64,000 nucleotides of DNA from positions 7,342 through 71,341 of the forward strand of contig NZ_JALJZY010000012.1 of the NCBI RefSeq assembly GCF_024171525.1, read 5' to 3'. Numbering within the stretch: the first letter of the stretch is position 1; every line of letters begins with the position of its first letter. Positions 33,490 through 41,901 of this stretch are shown piece by piece. A program made the position numbers and the translations under genes. The notes under the pieces were generated by a model that saw nothing but the letters and a program-made list of their open reading frames with translations, searched no databases and was not told the DNA's origin. This DNA is from Neisseriaceae bacterium HSC-16F19 (GTDB lineage Bacteria > Pseudomonadota > Gammaproteobacteria > Burkholderiales > Neisseriaceae).

Positions 33490-35088
33490 ATGTCCGCCAT
33501 AGCCAACGAAGTCCGCCGCCGCCGCACCTTTGCCATTATTTCCCACCCCGATGCCGGTAAAACCACGCTCACCGAAAAACTGCTGCTGTTTTCGGGTGCG
33601 ATTCAGAGCGCGGGTACGGTCAAGGGCAAGAAAAGCGGCAAATTCGCCACCTCAGACTGGATGGAAATCGAGAAGCAGCGCGGCATTTCCGTGGCCTCCT
33701 CGGTGATGCAGTTCGATTATCACGAGCACACCGTCAACCTGCTCGACACCCCCGGCCACCAAGACTTCTCCGAAGACACCTACCGCGTGCTCACCGCCGT
33801 GGACAGCGCGCTGATGGTGATTGATGCCGCCAAAGGCGTGGAAGCGCAGACCATCAAGCTTTTGAACGTCTGCCGCCTGCGCCACACCCCCATCGTCACC
33901 TTTATGAACAAATACGACCGCGAGGTGCGCGATTCGCTGGAACTTCTGGACGAGGTGGAAAACATCCTCAAAATCCGCTGCGCGCCGGTGACCTGGCCCA
34001 TCGGCATGGGCAAGAGCTTCAAGGGGGTGTACCACATCCTCAACGACGAGGTGTATCTGTTTGAGGCCGGCGGCGAAAAACTGCCGCACGAATTCGATGT
34101 GATTAAAGGCATAGACAATCCGCTTTTGGCCGAACGCTTCCCGCTGGAAATCCAACAGCTTCGCGACGAAATCGAGCTGGTTCAGGCAGCCTCCAACGAA
34201 TTTGACTTGGATGCGTTTTTGGCCGGTGAGCTGACACCGGTATTTTTCGGCTCCGCCATCAATAATTTCGGCATCCAGGAAATCCTCAATTCCCTGATTG
34301 ACTGGGCGCCCGCCCCGCAAAGCCGTGACGCCACCGTGCGCGAAGTGGCGCCGGACGAGGCCAAATTCTCCGGTTTTGTGTTTAAAATCCAAGCCAATAT
34401 GGACCCGAAACACCGCGACCGCATCGCCTTTTTGCGCGTGTGCTCCGGCAAATTCGAGCGCGGCATGAAGATGAAGCATTTGCGCATCAACCGCGATATT
34501 GCCGCCTCCAGCGTGGTCACCTTTATGTCGCACGACCGCGAGCTGGTGGAAGAGGCTTATGCCGGCGATATCATCGGCATCCCCAACCACGGCAATATCC
34601 AAATCGGCGACAGCTTTTCCGAAGGCGAACAACTGGCCTTTACCGGCATCCCGTTTTTTGCACCGGAGCTGTTCCGCAGCGTGCGCATTAAAAACCCGCT
34701 CAAAATCAAACAGCTGCAAAAAGGCTTGCAGCAACTGGGCGAAGAAGGTGCGGTACAGGTGTTCAAACCGCACAGTGGTGCCGATTTGATTCTGGGCGCG
34801 GTGGGCGTGCTGCAATTTGAAGTGGTGACCGCGCGTCTGGCCAACGAATACGGCGTGGAAGCCGTGTTCGACAGCGCCAGCATCTGGTCGGCACGCTGGG
34901 TGTCTTGCGCCGACAAAAAGAAACTGGCCGAATTTGAAAAAGCCAATGCGGTCAATCTGGCCATAGACGCCGGCGGCAACCTCACTTATCTCGCGCCCAA
35001 CCGCGTCAACCTGAGCCTGACCCAGGAACGCTGGCCGGACATCGTCTTTCACGAAACCCGCGAACACGCGGTGAATTTGAACGGCTAA
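33490..35088 (+). CDS. prfC: Peptide chain release factor 3
   Basis: A 532-residue translational GTPase that recycles RF1 and RF2 after termination. G1 is HPDAGKTTLTEK, G3 is DTPGHQDF, G4 is NKYDRE; domain II/III sequences such as GVLQFEVVTARLANEYGVE are typical of RF3. A DUS pair lies 30-50 bp upstream. Single-gene unit ended by a DUS-rich region at 35097-35140. Confidence 0.96.
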   Translation: MSAIANEVRRRRTFAIISHPDAGKTTLTEKLLLFSGAIQSAGTVKGKKSGKFATSDWMEIEKQRGISVASSVMQFDYHEHTVNLLDTPGHQDFSEDTYRVLTAVDSALMVIDAAKGVEAQTIKLLNVCRLRHTPIVTFMNKYDREVRDSLELLDEVENILKIRCAPVTWPIGMGKSFKGVYHILNDEVYLFEAGGEKLPHEFDVIKGIDNPLLAERFPLEIQQLRDEIELVQAASNEFDLDAFLAGELTPVFFGSAINNFGIQEILNSLIDWAPAPQSRDATVREVAPDEAKFSGFVFKIQANMDPKHRDRIAFLRVCSGKFERGMKMKHLRINRDIAASSVVTFMSHDRELVEEAYAGDIIGIPNHGNIQIGDSFSEGEQLAFTGIPFFAPELFRSVRIKNPLKIKQLQKGLQQLGEEGAVQVFKPHSGADLILGAVGVLQFEVVTARLANEYGVEAVFDSASIWSARWVSCADKKKLAEFEKANAVNLAIDAGGNLTYLAPNRVNLSLTQERWPDIVFHETREHAVNLNG

Positions 35089-35097
35089 ACGCAGCAC

Positions 35098-35140
35098 AGG
35101 CTGCCTGAAAAGACGGATATGCTTTCAGGCAGCCTGAATT
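35098..35140. terminator. DUS-pair hairpin after prfC
   Basis: AGGCTGCCTGAAAAG and CTTTCAGGCAGCCTGA form the arms around a short loop. Confidence 0.6.
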
Positions 35141-35167
35141 TTATTTAATGTATATAAGGAGTAAGCC

Positions 35168-36292
35168 ATGAGCGGACTGCATGCCCATATCGATCCCGAC
35201 GGTTTGTTGGAATATTCCGTGGTCTATACCGACCGCGCCCTCAACCATATGTCGGCCCGTTTCCAAACCGCCATGCGCGATTTGAGCGCGATGCTCAAAC
35301 GCGTGTACCACGCCGAGGCGGCGGTGATTGTGCCCGGCAGCGGCACCTATGCCATGGAAGCGGTGGCGCGCCAGCTGGTGCAGGGTCAGCGCTGCCTGGT
35401 GGTGCGCAACGGCTTTTTCAGTTTCCGCTGGTCGCAGATTCTGGAAACCGGCCGCCTGAGCGAAGACATTGTGGTGATGCAGGCGGCGCAGCCGACACCC
35501 GGCCCGCAACAGCCTTTTGCCCCGGCGCCGATTGCCGAGGTGGAAGCCGCCATTGCCGCGCACAAACCGGCGCTGGTGTTTGCGCCGCATGTGGAAACCG
35601 CCTCCGGCATGATTTTGCCTGAAGACTATATCCGCCGCCTGGCCGATGCCGCCCATGCCGTGGGCGCTTTGCTGGTCATCGACTGCATCGCTTCCGGTGC
35701 GGTGTGGCTGGACATGGCCGCTTTGGGGATTGATGTATTGATCAGCGCGCCGCAAAAAGGCTGGAGCGCCTCGCCCTGCTGCGGCATGGTGATGCTCAAT
35801 GCCGCGGCGCTGGAGCGCGTGCGCGCCACCCGTTCCGACAGCTTTGCCTGCGACCTGCTCAAATGGCTGAACATTATGGAAGCCTATGAAAACGGCGGCC
35901 ATGCCTACCACGCCACCATGCCCACCGATGCCCTGATCGGCCTGCGCGACGCCATGCGGGAAGCCGAGGCGGCGGGTTTGGAAAACCTCAAAGCGGCGCA
36001 ATGGGAACTCGGCCGCCGCGTGCGCGCCCTGCTGGCCGAACACGGTTTTGCCAGCGTGGCGGCGGCGGAATTTGCCGCACCGGGCGTGGTGGTGAGCTAT
36101 ACCGACCGCGCCGACATCCAAAGCGGCAAAGCCTTTGCCGCACAAGGCTTGCAGATTGCCGCCGGTGTGCCTTTGCAGGTGGGCGAGGGTGCCGGTTTCC
36201 AAAGCTTCCGCCTCGGTCTGTTTGGTTTGGACAAGCTGCACAATATTGAGCGCACAGTGGCGTCTTTGCAGGCGGCGCTGGAGGCGCTGTAA
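35168..36292 (+). CDS. Class V PLP aminotransferase, alanine-glyoxylate/serine-pyruvate type
   Basis: A 374-residue fold-type I PLP enzyme of the class V group that includes alanine-glyoxylate, serine-glyoxylate and aminoethylphosphonate transaminases. The PLP lysine is in ISAPQKGWS. An IDCIAS motif before it positions the conserved aspartate. AAGGAGTAAGCC precedes the ATG. The exact amino donor is not predictable. Malate synthase G 16 kb away is the only other glyoxylate-linked gene seen. Confidence 0.85.
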   Translation: MSGLHAHIDPDGLLEYSVVYTDRALNHMSARFQTAMRDLSAMLKRVYHAEAAVIVPGSGTYAMEAVARQLVQGQRCLVVRNGFFSFRWSQILETGRLSEDIVVMQAAQPTPGPQQPFAPAPIAEVEAAIAAHKPALVFAPHVETASGMILPEDYIRRLADAAHAVGALLVIDCIASGAVWLDMAALGIDVLISAPQKGWSASPCCGMVMLNAAALERVRATRSDSFACDLLKWLNIMEAYENGGHAYHATMPTDALIGLRDAMREAEAAGLENLKAAQWELGRRVRALLAEHGFASVAAAEFAAPGVVVSYTDRADIQSGKAFAAQGLQIAAGVPLQVGEGAGFQSFRLGLFGLDKLHNIERTVASLQAALEAL

Positions 36293-36311
36293 AACCCGAA
36301 TGGGGGACATC

Positions 36312-36339
36312 AAAAAACGCGGCCGTGGCCGCGTTTTTT
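36312..36339. terminator. Bidirectional terminator between convergent genes
   Basis: A-run, ACGCGGCC-GT-GGCCGCGT, T-run. It ends both the aminotransferase and the LD-carboxypeptidase transcripts. Confidence 0.8.
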
Positions 36340-37495
36340 ATTCCAAATCGCCGCGCTCGTCCGGCGAAGGTTCGGTGCTGAAGCTGGGCATCAGCGTGTG
36401 CAGCGCCAGTTTGCCTGCGTCCAAGGTCGGGTATTGGCTGAACTGTACGCTGTAACCGCCGTTGCTGTTGGGCTCGATGCGCGCATGGGCGCCGAGCGGG
36501 AAGGTGGCCTTATTGGTGATGTGGCCGAAGGGGAAGCCGGTGAGTACCGGCACTTTGGCCACGCGCGACATGGTGGCGGCCACGCTGGCGAGGGTGTAGC
36601 TGCTGTCATACACATCGCGGATGGTGCCCATGCGGAAATCACCCAAAATTACTGCCTGCTGTTTGCCCAGCACGCCGGCCAGATACAGGGTTTGCAGCAT
36701 GCGCTCGATGCGGTAGGGCTGCTCGCTCACGTCTTCCAGAAACAGGATGCCGCCGTTGATGTCGGGCAGATAGGGGCTGCCTGCCAAAGAGGTAATCACG
36801 CTCAGATTGCCGCCCCACAGCACGCCTTCCATGCGTTGGGGTGTGTGGTTTTGGATGGCGTGTACCTGAATGCTGTGGTTGGGGCGGGTGCTGCCGTCGA
36901 TAAACATCTGCATGGTGTAGGCGCTGGGGCTGTATTTGCCGAATTCGCTGTACACCATGGGGCCGGCAAAGCTGGGCATATTGCCGCGGGCCAAGAGCGC
37001 CAGTTGCAGGGCGCACACATCGCTGAAACCGAAAAACAGCGTGCCGTGTTCGCGCATGCGGCTGCCGAGACTGGCCCAGTCCACATGCGGCAGCAGGCGT
37101 GCCGCACCATAACCGCCGCGCAGACCCATCAATACTTTGGGCGTGGGCACGCGGCCGCTGGCGACGTCTTGTACATCGGCAATGCGTTCGCTGTCGTGTC
37201 CGGCAAAACGCTGGTAACGGCGGTAGGCCGCCTGGGTATTGGTGGGGGCGAATCCGGCCTGCATCAGGCGCTGGATGCCCAAATCGATGCGGTCGGAACG
37301 TTCGGCATAGCCGGAGCAGGCAATGATGCGGAGCATGGCGTCTTTTTGTGCGGGAGATGAATGGAAACCGGCGCTGCTGCGGCTGCCTTGCGGCGGCGGG
37401 ATGGGTGTATTAGAGGTGCCGCAGGCTTGCAAAATACCGGCGCCGCCCAAGGCGGCTGCGGCTTGCAGGAAGTGACGGCGGGGCATGGTGCTCAT
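36338..37495 (-). CDS. ldcA: LD-carboxypeptidase (peptidase S66) with Tat-like lipoprotein signal
   Basis: A 385-residue S66 muramoyl-tetrapeptide carboxypeptidase that trims the terminal D-alanine from murein peptides. The N-terminus MPRRHFLQAAAALGGAGILQAC combines a twin-arginine-like motif with a lipobox cysteine, so the enzyme is exported and probably lipid-anchored. The nucleophile serine is in FFGFSDVCALQ, with glutamate in LEDVSEQPYRIERML and histidine in GFPFGHITN completing the triad. Neisserial LdcA enzymes are periplasmic in the same way. Confidence 0.9.
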   Translation of the reverse strand: MSTMPRRHFLQAAAALGGAGILQACGTSNTPIPPPQGSRSSAGFHSSPAQKDAMLRIIACSGYAERSDRIDLGIQRLMQAGFAPTNTQAAYRRYQRFAGHDSERIADVQDVASGRVPTPKVLMGLRGGYGAARLLPHVDWASLGSRMREHGTLFFGFSDVCALQLALLARGNMPSFAGPMVYSEFGKYSPSAYTMQMFIDGSTRPNHSIQVHAIQNHTPQRMEGVLWGGNLSVITSLAGSPYLPDINGGILFLEDVSEQPYRIERMLQTLYLAGVLGKQQAVILGDFRMGTIRDVYDSSYTLASVAATMSRVAKVPVLTGFPFGHITNKATFPLGAHARIEPNSNGGYSVQFSQYPTLDAGKLALHTLMPSFSTEPSPDERGDLE

Positions 37496-37566
37496 GCGTC
37501 TCCTTTCTATGTGTTTTCAGGCAGCCTTGTGTATGAATTTTCATGCTGCCTGAAAGCGAAATTGGC

Positions 37567-37938
37567 TTATATCTTTTGCCACAGTGTTTCGCTGCGACCC
37601 CCTTCATTGCGCTGGCAGCGGGTAATCAGGGCGCGCTCGCCGAAGCCGAGCGAACGGCATTGTACCACCCGCTGCAAACGGCTTTTGCCCTTATCGGCAA
37701 ATTTAAATACCGCCGTTTCCGTGGCCAGCGGGTCGGCACTGTCTATATAGGCGGTGCAAAAATCGTCGCCGTCGTGGCAGAAGAGGGTGATGCCCTGGGC
37801 GTCGGTATGGCTGCGCAGCCCGGCCAGGCTTTGGTTTTCCCAAGCGCTGTAATCGGCAAACGGGCGCAGCAGCGATACTGCTGCCACCAAAAGCAGGACG
37901 GCCGCGGCGGCGGCGATGAGTTTGAAAAATGTGTTCAT
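37567..37938 (-). CDS. Hypothetical protein with N-terminal signal/anchor
   Basis: A 123-residue protein starting MNTFFKLIAAAAAVLLLVAA, a signal peptide or membrane anchor, followed by a small soluble domain with four cysteines (two close together in FCHDGDDFC). Probably periplasmic; family not recognised. It overlaps or abuts the truncated antitoxin-like gene upstream on the same strand (1-bp gap), suggesting co-transcription. Confidence 0.6.
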   Translation of the reverse strand: MNTFFKLIAAAAAVLLLVAAVSLLRPFADYSAWENQSLAGLRSHTDAQGITLFCHDGDDFCTAYIDSADPLATETAVFKFADKGKSRLQRVVQCRSLGFGERALITRCQRNEGGRSETLWQKI

Positions 37939-37939
37939 T

Positions 37940-38140
37940 TTATTTTGCCCACGGCTCATGGGTTTGCAGTAATTTGTTCAGGCCCGGGTTGTGGGCAGGC
38001 AGCTGCTCCAGGGCGGCAGCAAACTGTATGAAAGTTGCTTTGTCCAACTGAAACAATATGCGCTTGGCTGTGGTTTCGTCAGAAACAGGGCAAAGAAAAT
38101 CTTTTTGCGCTGCTCGAGCCTGTTTAATGGAGGTGTGCAT
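37940..38140 (-). CDS. DUF1778/TacA-like antitoxin fragment
   Basis: A 66-residue frame whose second half (FQLDKATFIQFAAALEQLP then NPGLNKLLQTHEPW) matches the toxin-binding C-terminus of TacA (DUF1778) antitoxins. The N-terminal ribbon-helix-helix DNA-binding half is absent, replaced by a short unrelated stretch. CAGGAGC upstream of the ATG at 38140 looks functional. No GNAT toxin gene is adjacent. Could be a decayed antitoxin or a solitary anti-toxin peptide. Confidence 0.55.
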   Translation of the reverse strand: MHTSIKQARAAQKDFLCPVSDETTAKRILFQLDKATFIQFAAALEQLPAHNPGLNKLLQTHEPWAK

Positions 38141-38246
38141 CTTGATTGCTCCTGATATAGACGCAACTTGAAACTTTGCCCTATACCTATTCAAAAAATA
38201 ATCTTTAAAAAGGCAAGCTTGTTTTACCGCACGCTTTATTTTTAAT

Positions 38247-38325
38247 CAAGATCCTGCGACTAAAGCGCAGGATGACAGTAGCCCGTCATTCTGCACGTAG
38301 CGATAGTGAAGTCGCAGAATCTGTT
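38247..38325. repeat. ATCCTGCGACT / GTCATTCTGC hairpin repeat
   Basis: One full unit of the family also found near 2190, 9340, 30300 and 61810, with some divergence in both arms. It occupies part of the 38200-38476 gap. Confidence 0.7.
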
Positions 38326-38476
38326 TTAGCTGCGTAATTTTTTGGCTGCGCCACGCAGGCAGTCTGCCAAGTGAGTTTATTAAAGCTGCCTGAAAACCAT
38401 TTGAGTAGGTTTTCGTGCAATAAAAATTTTGCCTTCGACCGTATAAGCAGGTGGAGGCGCAGTCTATAATACCGCC

Positions 38477-38806
38477 ATGCACAAAAAAGAACTCCTCATC
38501 CCCGGCTGGCTGGATTTGTGGCCGCCGGGGCCGCCTGCACCGGGGGTGTGGACGGTGTATCTGATCCGCTGCCAGAACGGCAGTCTTTATTGCGGCATCG
38601 CCAAATCGGCATTGCAGCGCTGGCAGGCGCATGTGGCAGGGCAGGGGGCGCGTTATACCCGCAGTTTCCCGCCGCAGGAAATGCGCCTGGTGTGGACGGG
38701 TTTGAGCCATACCCAGGCCGCACGCTGCGAATACCTGATCAAACAATGGCCGCGCGCCCGCAAAGCACAGTTATGGGCGTGTTTGGATGTGTTTCAGGCA
38801 GCCTAA
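38477..38806 (+). CDS. GIY-YIG nuclease-domain protein, YhbQ-like
   Basis: A 109-residue single-domain GIY-YIG protein. VYLI (28-31) and YCGI (38-41) replace the name motifs, with the basic helix residue in ALQRWQAH and glutamate in RCEYLIKQWPR. Small proteins of this type are predicted structure-specific endonucleases in repair or recombination. Convergent with the RDD gene, eight bases apart. Confidence 0.88.
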   Translation: MHKKELLIPGWLDLWPPGPPAPGVWTVYLIRCQNGSLYCGIAKSALQRWQAHVAGQGARYTRSFPPQEMRLVWTGLSHTQAARCEYLIKQWPRARKAQLWACLDVFQAA

Positions 38807-38813
38807 GACACGG

Positions 38814-39335
38814 CTATTTCTTCTTCTCCGCTTCTTTTTCCACCAACTGCGTACCGGCCAGATAGTCGTATAAAAACTGCCGTTGCGGATTCATCAGCGC
38901 AAAGCCCCAAGGCAAAATCCACCAAATCAGCGCCGCGGCGGTGGCGGTTTTGGGCGGGATGCCGTTGTGGCGCAAGGCCCAGTAGGCCAGTGCCGGAATC
39001 AGTACCACAAACACACAGGCCCAGGCAAAGCGCAGTTGCAGCTGTTTTTTCGGCGGCAGGCGGCCGTGGCGGTCGGTAAGGCCGATGCGCCACACGCGCA
39101 TCGGCAGGGTTTGCCCTTGGCGGCGCCAGTTGATCCAAAAATAGCCCCACCATGCCGCCAGCAGCAACAGGCTCACCGCCAGCGTACCCAAAAACGGCAC
39201 GGCTTGCAGCACGGTGGCAACAATGCCGCCCAAGAGCGCCGCCACCACGGTGACGGCACCGACCAGCAGGCTTTCGTACACCAGGGCGGCGAGGCGGCGT
39301 TTTAAAGAGGCGGGTTGGGGGCGGGTTTCAGACAT
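38814..39335 (-). CDS. RDD-family membrane protein
   Basis: A 173-residue protein with an N-terminal RDD-like helix (LKRRLAALVYESLLVGAVTVV), two or three further transmembrane segments and the internal PMRVWRIGLTD stretch typical of RDD proteins. Function uncertain; some family members have been proposed as ion transporters. Eight bases upstream on the same strand is miaA, so the two may be co-transcribed. Confidence 0.85.
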   Translation of the reverse strand: MSETRPQPASLKRRLAALVYESLLVGAVTVVAALLGGIVATVLQAVPFLGTLAVSLLLLAAWWGYFWINWRRQGQTLPMRVWRIGLTDRHGRLPPKKQLQLRFAWACVFVVLIPALAYWALRHNGIPPKTATAAALIWWILPWGFALMNPQRQFLYDYLAGTQLVEKEAEKKK

Positions 39336-39343
39336 GGAGAGGC

Positions 39344-40312
39344 TCAGGCATCAAAATGGCGGCGGCAGGCGGCAATCAGGATTTCAGGCAGCCTGTCGCC
39401 TTGGGTGAAGGGGTCGGCGGCGGTGTCGGTATGGATTTTGCGCAGCCAGGTCAGCTGGCGCTTGGCCAGTTGGCGCGTGGCGGCGATGCCCTGTTCGCGC
39501 AGGGCGGCTGCGTCGGTGTCGCCGGCCAGATAATCCCACATCTGGCGGTAGCCGACACAGCGCATGCTGGGCAACTCGGCATGCAGCGTGGGATAGCGTG
39601 TTTGCAGGCTGCGTACTTCGTCGGCAAAGCCTTGTGCCAGCATGCTGTCGAAACGCAGGGCAATCTGGCGGTGCAAATCGGCCCGTGTTGCGGGAATCAG
39701 TGCCAACGAAGCCAAGTTGAGCGGCGGGGTATAGGCCGTTTGTTCGGCAAAATGACGGCTCAAAGGCTTGCCGGTCAGCAGCCACACTTCCAGCGCCCGT
39801 TCGATGCGCTGGCTGTCGGCGGCTTCCAGCCGTACTGCGGTTTGCGGGTCGATTTCCTGCAAGCGGCGGTAGAGATGGGCCAGCCCGTATTGCTGTTTTT
39901 GCCGCTGCAAATCGGCGCGCACCGCCGCATCGGCTTCAGGCAGCGTATTGAGGCCCTGAGTGAGGGCGTGGTAATACATCATGGTGCCGCCGACAATCAG
40001 CGGCAGGCGCCCGCGCTCGTGAATTTCCGCCACCAGGCGCGTGCAGTCGGCCACAAATTCGGCGGCGCTGTATGTGTGTAGCGGCGAAATAATATCAATC
40101 AGATGGTGCGGCACCTGCGCCAATTCGGCGGCGCCGGGCTTGGCGGTGCCGATGTCCATATCGCGGTACACCAAGGCCGAGTCGAGGCTGATGATTTCCA
40201 GCGGCAGCACTTGCGCCGCGGCCAGGGCCAGGCCGGTTTTGCCGGAGGCGGTGGGGCCGAGCAGGGCGAAGGCTTTGGGCGCGGTGGCGGACATGGGACG
40301 GATGGCAGACAT
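39344..40312 (-). CDS. miaA: tRNA dimethylallyltransferase
   Basis: Transfers the isopentenyl group to A37 of tRNAs reading UNN codons. 322 residues with the ATP/DMAPP P-loop GPTASGKTGLALA and the family motifs ISLDSALVYRDMDIGTAKP and VGGTMMYYHAL. An alternative start at codon 7 (40294) is possible, because the first residues MSAIRP are poorly conserved. Ends with the RDD gene eight bases downstream. Confidence 0.95.
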   Translation of the reverse strand: MSAIRPMSATAPKAFALLGPTASGKTGLALAAAQVLPLEIISLDSALVYRDMDIGTAKPGAAELAQVPHHLIDIISPLHTYSAAEFVADCTRLVAEIHERGRLPLIVGGTMMYYHALTQGLNTLPEADAAVRADLQRQKQQYGLAHLYRRLQEIDPQTAVRLEAADSQRIERALEVWLLTGKPLSRHFAEQTAYTPPLNLASLALIPATRADLHRQIALRFDSMLAQGFADEVRSLQTRYPTLHAELPSMRCVGYRQMWDYLAGDTDAAALREQGIAATRQLAKRQLTWLRKIHTDTAADPFTQGDRLPEILIAACRRHFDA

Positions 40313-40380
40313 ATAAAACGGCCGCTATTTTAACACAGCGGCCATGCGCTTTAGGGCTGCCTGAAAACAGCCACCATGAA

Positions 40381-41061
40381 CTATACAGTACCCAACAAAG
40401 CATCCACCCAAGCGGGCACACCCTCGCTGGCACGTTGCGCCGTCACCGATACGTCGTACAGACCGGCAGGCGGATTGGGATCAATCAGATGGCGTTCGGC
40501 ATGCGGCGGCGCATATTGCAGCAGCCCGGCGGCGGGATAGACTTTCAGCGAAGTGCCCACCACCAGCACGATGTCGGCTTCGGACACCCAGTCGATGGCG
40601 GTTTCGATTAGTGGTACGGCCTCGCCAAACCAGACGATGTGCGGGCGCAGCGGGTGGCCTTTGGGGTCGGTGTCGGCCAGGGTTTGGTCGCCCGTCCATT
40701 CCACCACATAGTCATCATAGACGGTGCTGCGCAGCTTGGTCAGTTCGCCGTGCAGATGCAATACCTCGCGGCTGCCGGCGCGTTCGTGCAGATTGTCCAC
40801 GTTTTGGGTAACAATGCGCACGCGGTGGTGTTCGGCCAGGCGTGCCAAGGCGTAATGGGCGGCATTGGGTGCGGCCTGCGTCAGCTGGCGGCGGCGCTGG
40901 TTGTAAAAATCCAGCACCAACTGCGGATTGCGGGCAAAGGCTTCCGGCGTGGCCACTTCTTCCACGCGGTGGCCTTCCCACAGGCCGTCGCTGTCGCGAA
41001 AGGTTTTCAAACCGCTGTCGGCGCTGATACCGGCACCGCTTAAGACTACGATATTGTGCAT
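40381..41061 (-). CDS. cobB: SIR2-family NAD-dependent deacylase without zinc cysteines
   Basis: A 226-residue CobB-like sirtuin that removes acyl groups from lysines using NAD. NAD-site motifs LSGAGISADSG (7-17), TQNVDN (85-90) and the catalytic H104 in HLHGEL are present. Y53 and R56/R57 correspond to the class III residues that favour succinyl/malonyl lysine. The zinc-binding CxxC pairs are missing, and the whole protein has no cysteine. The start at 41061 is preceded by GGAGGACATTCCC. Located between miaA and a Correia-like element. Confidence 0.88.
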   Translation of the reverse strand: MHNIVVLSGAGISADSGLKTFRDSDGLWEGHRVEEVATPEAFARNPQLVLDFYNQRRRQLTQAAPNAAHYALARLAEHHRVRIVTQNVDNLHERAGSREVLHLHGELTKLRSTVYDDYVVEWTGDQTLADTDPKGHPLRPHIVWFGEAVPLIETAIDWVSEADIVLVVGTSLKVYPAAGLLQYAPPHAERHLIDPNPPAGLYDVSVTAQRASEGVPAWVDALLGTV

Positions 41062-41093
41062 GGGAATGTCCTCCAGCATCTGAAAAACACGAT

Positions 41094-41300
41094 TATAGTC
41101 ATTTAACACAGAACGATACGGCGTTGCTGTCCCACAGGGACTTCCTATGGTCGCGCCAGGCTCGAAGAGAGCGATGTTTGTAAGCCGCTAAAGCGGCAAC
41201 AAAATCAGCTCCGTACTATTTGTACTGTCTGCCCCGCGGGACTTCGCTGCGCTCGCGGCTTTTTTTGCTGCCTTGTCTCGTTCTGTGTTAGTCGACTATA
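41094..41300. mobile_element. Correia-like repeat, long variant with extra segments (207 bp)
   Basis: Ends TATAGTCATTTAACACAGAA and TTCTGTGTTAGTCGACTATA. The internal AGGCTCGAAGAGAGCGATGT insert of long Correia elements is present, plus two further insertions (about 41130-41155 and 41230-41260). It starts 33 bp upstream of the sirtuin start codon. Confidence 0.8.
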
Positions 41301-41320
41301 TAACGCCGGGAAAATACAAA

Positions 41321-41343
41321 CAGGACGGAAGCCATCCGTCCTG
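41321..41343 (-). terminator. Terminator of the rhodanese gene
   Basis: CAGGACGGA-AGCCA-TCCGTCCTG followed on the minus strand by TTTGTATTTT. Confidence 0.7.
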
Positions 41344-41368
41344 TATTTGTGTTCAGGCTGCCTGAAAC

Positions 41369-41761
41369 TTATTGCAAGCCCTGGCGGCGCAAATCTTCAT
41401 AACCGCCGTGATTGGTGACATCGGTGTAACCCATTTGCTGCAAGGCTTCCAGTGCCACTTGGGCGCGGCTGCCACTGCGGCAATAAAGATGGATGGGGGC
41501 GTTTTTGTCGGGGCTGACTGTGGCGATGCGTGCAGTTATTTCTTCCACGGGGATATTGAGCGCGCCTTCAAGGTATCCGGCGGCAAATTCTTCTGCGGTG
41601 CGTACATCTACCCACAGCCCTTCTGCCTTCACGGCAGGGGCGGCAGATGCGGATGCGGCCGCGGTTTGCGGCTTGGGTGCGGCGCTGCCGGTTTCGGAAC
41701 AGGCGGCCAGAGAGAGGGCGGCTGCGGCGGAGAGCAGGGCGGTGCGGATAAAGCGGGTCAT
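41369..41761 (-). CDS. Rhodanese-domain lipoprotein, PspE-like
   Basis: A 130-residue lipoprotein: signal MTRFIRTALLSAAAALSLAAC with lipid-attached C21, an alanine-rich linker, then a single rhodanese domain (DVRTAEEFAAGYLEGALNIP). The sulfur-accepting C94 is in HLYCRSGSRA. Periplasmic sulfurtransferase or sulfur-relay activity is likely. The upstream 37 in-frame residues lack lipoprotein features and are excluded. Confidence 0.9.
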   Translation of the reverse strand: MTRFIRTALLSAAAALSLAACSETGSAAPKPQTAAASASAAPAVKAEGLWVDVRTAEEFAAGYLEGALNIPVEEITARIATVSPDKNAPIHLYCRSGSRAQVALEALQQMGYTDVTNHGGYEDLRRQGLQ

Positions 41762-41901
41762 CACAAGGTATTCTCGAATACAAAAAAGCGGCATTTTAAG
41801 GGAAAACCGGCTTTCAGGCAGCCTGAAGTCTGCATATTGCTGATTTGCCCCGGCGCCATAAGGCGGTATCATCCGGCTGAAAGAAAACCGGGAGCGTAGT
41901 G

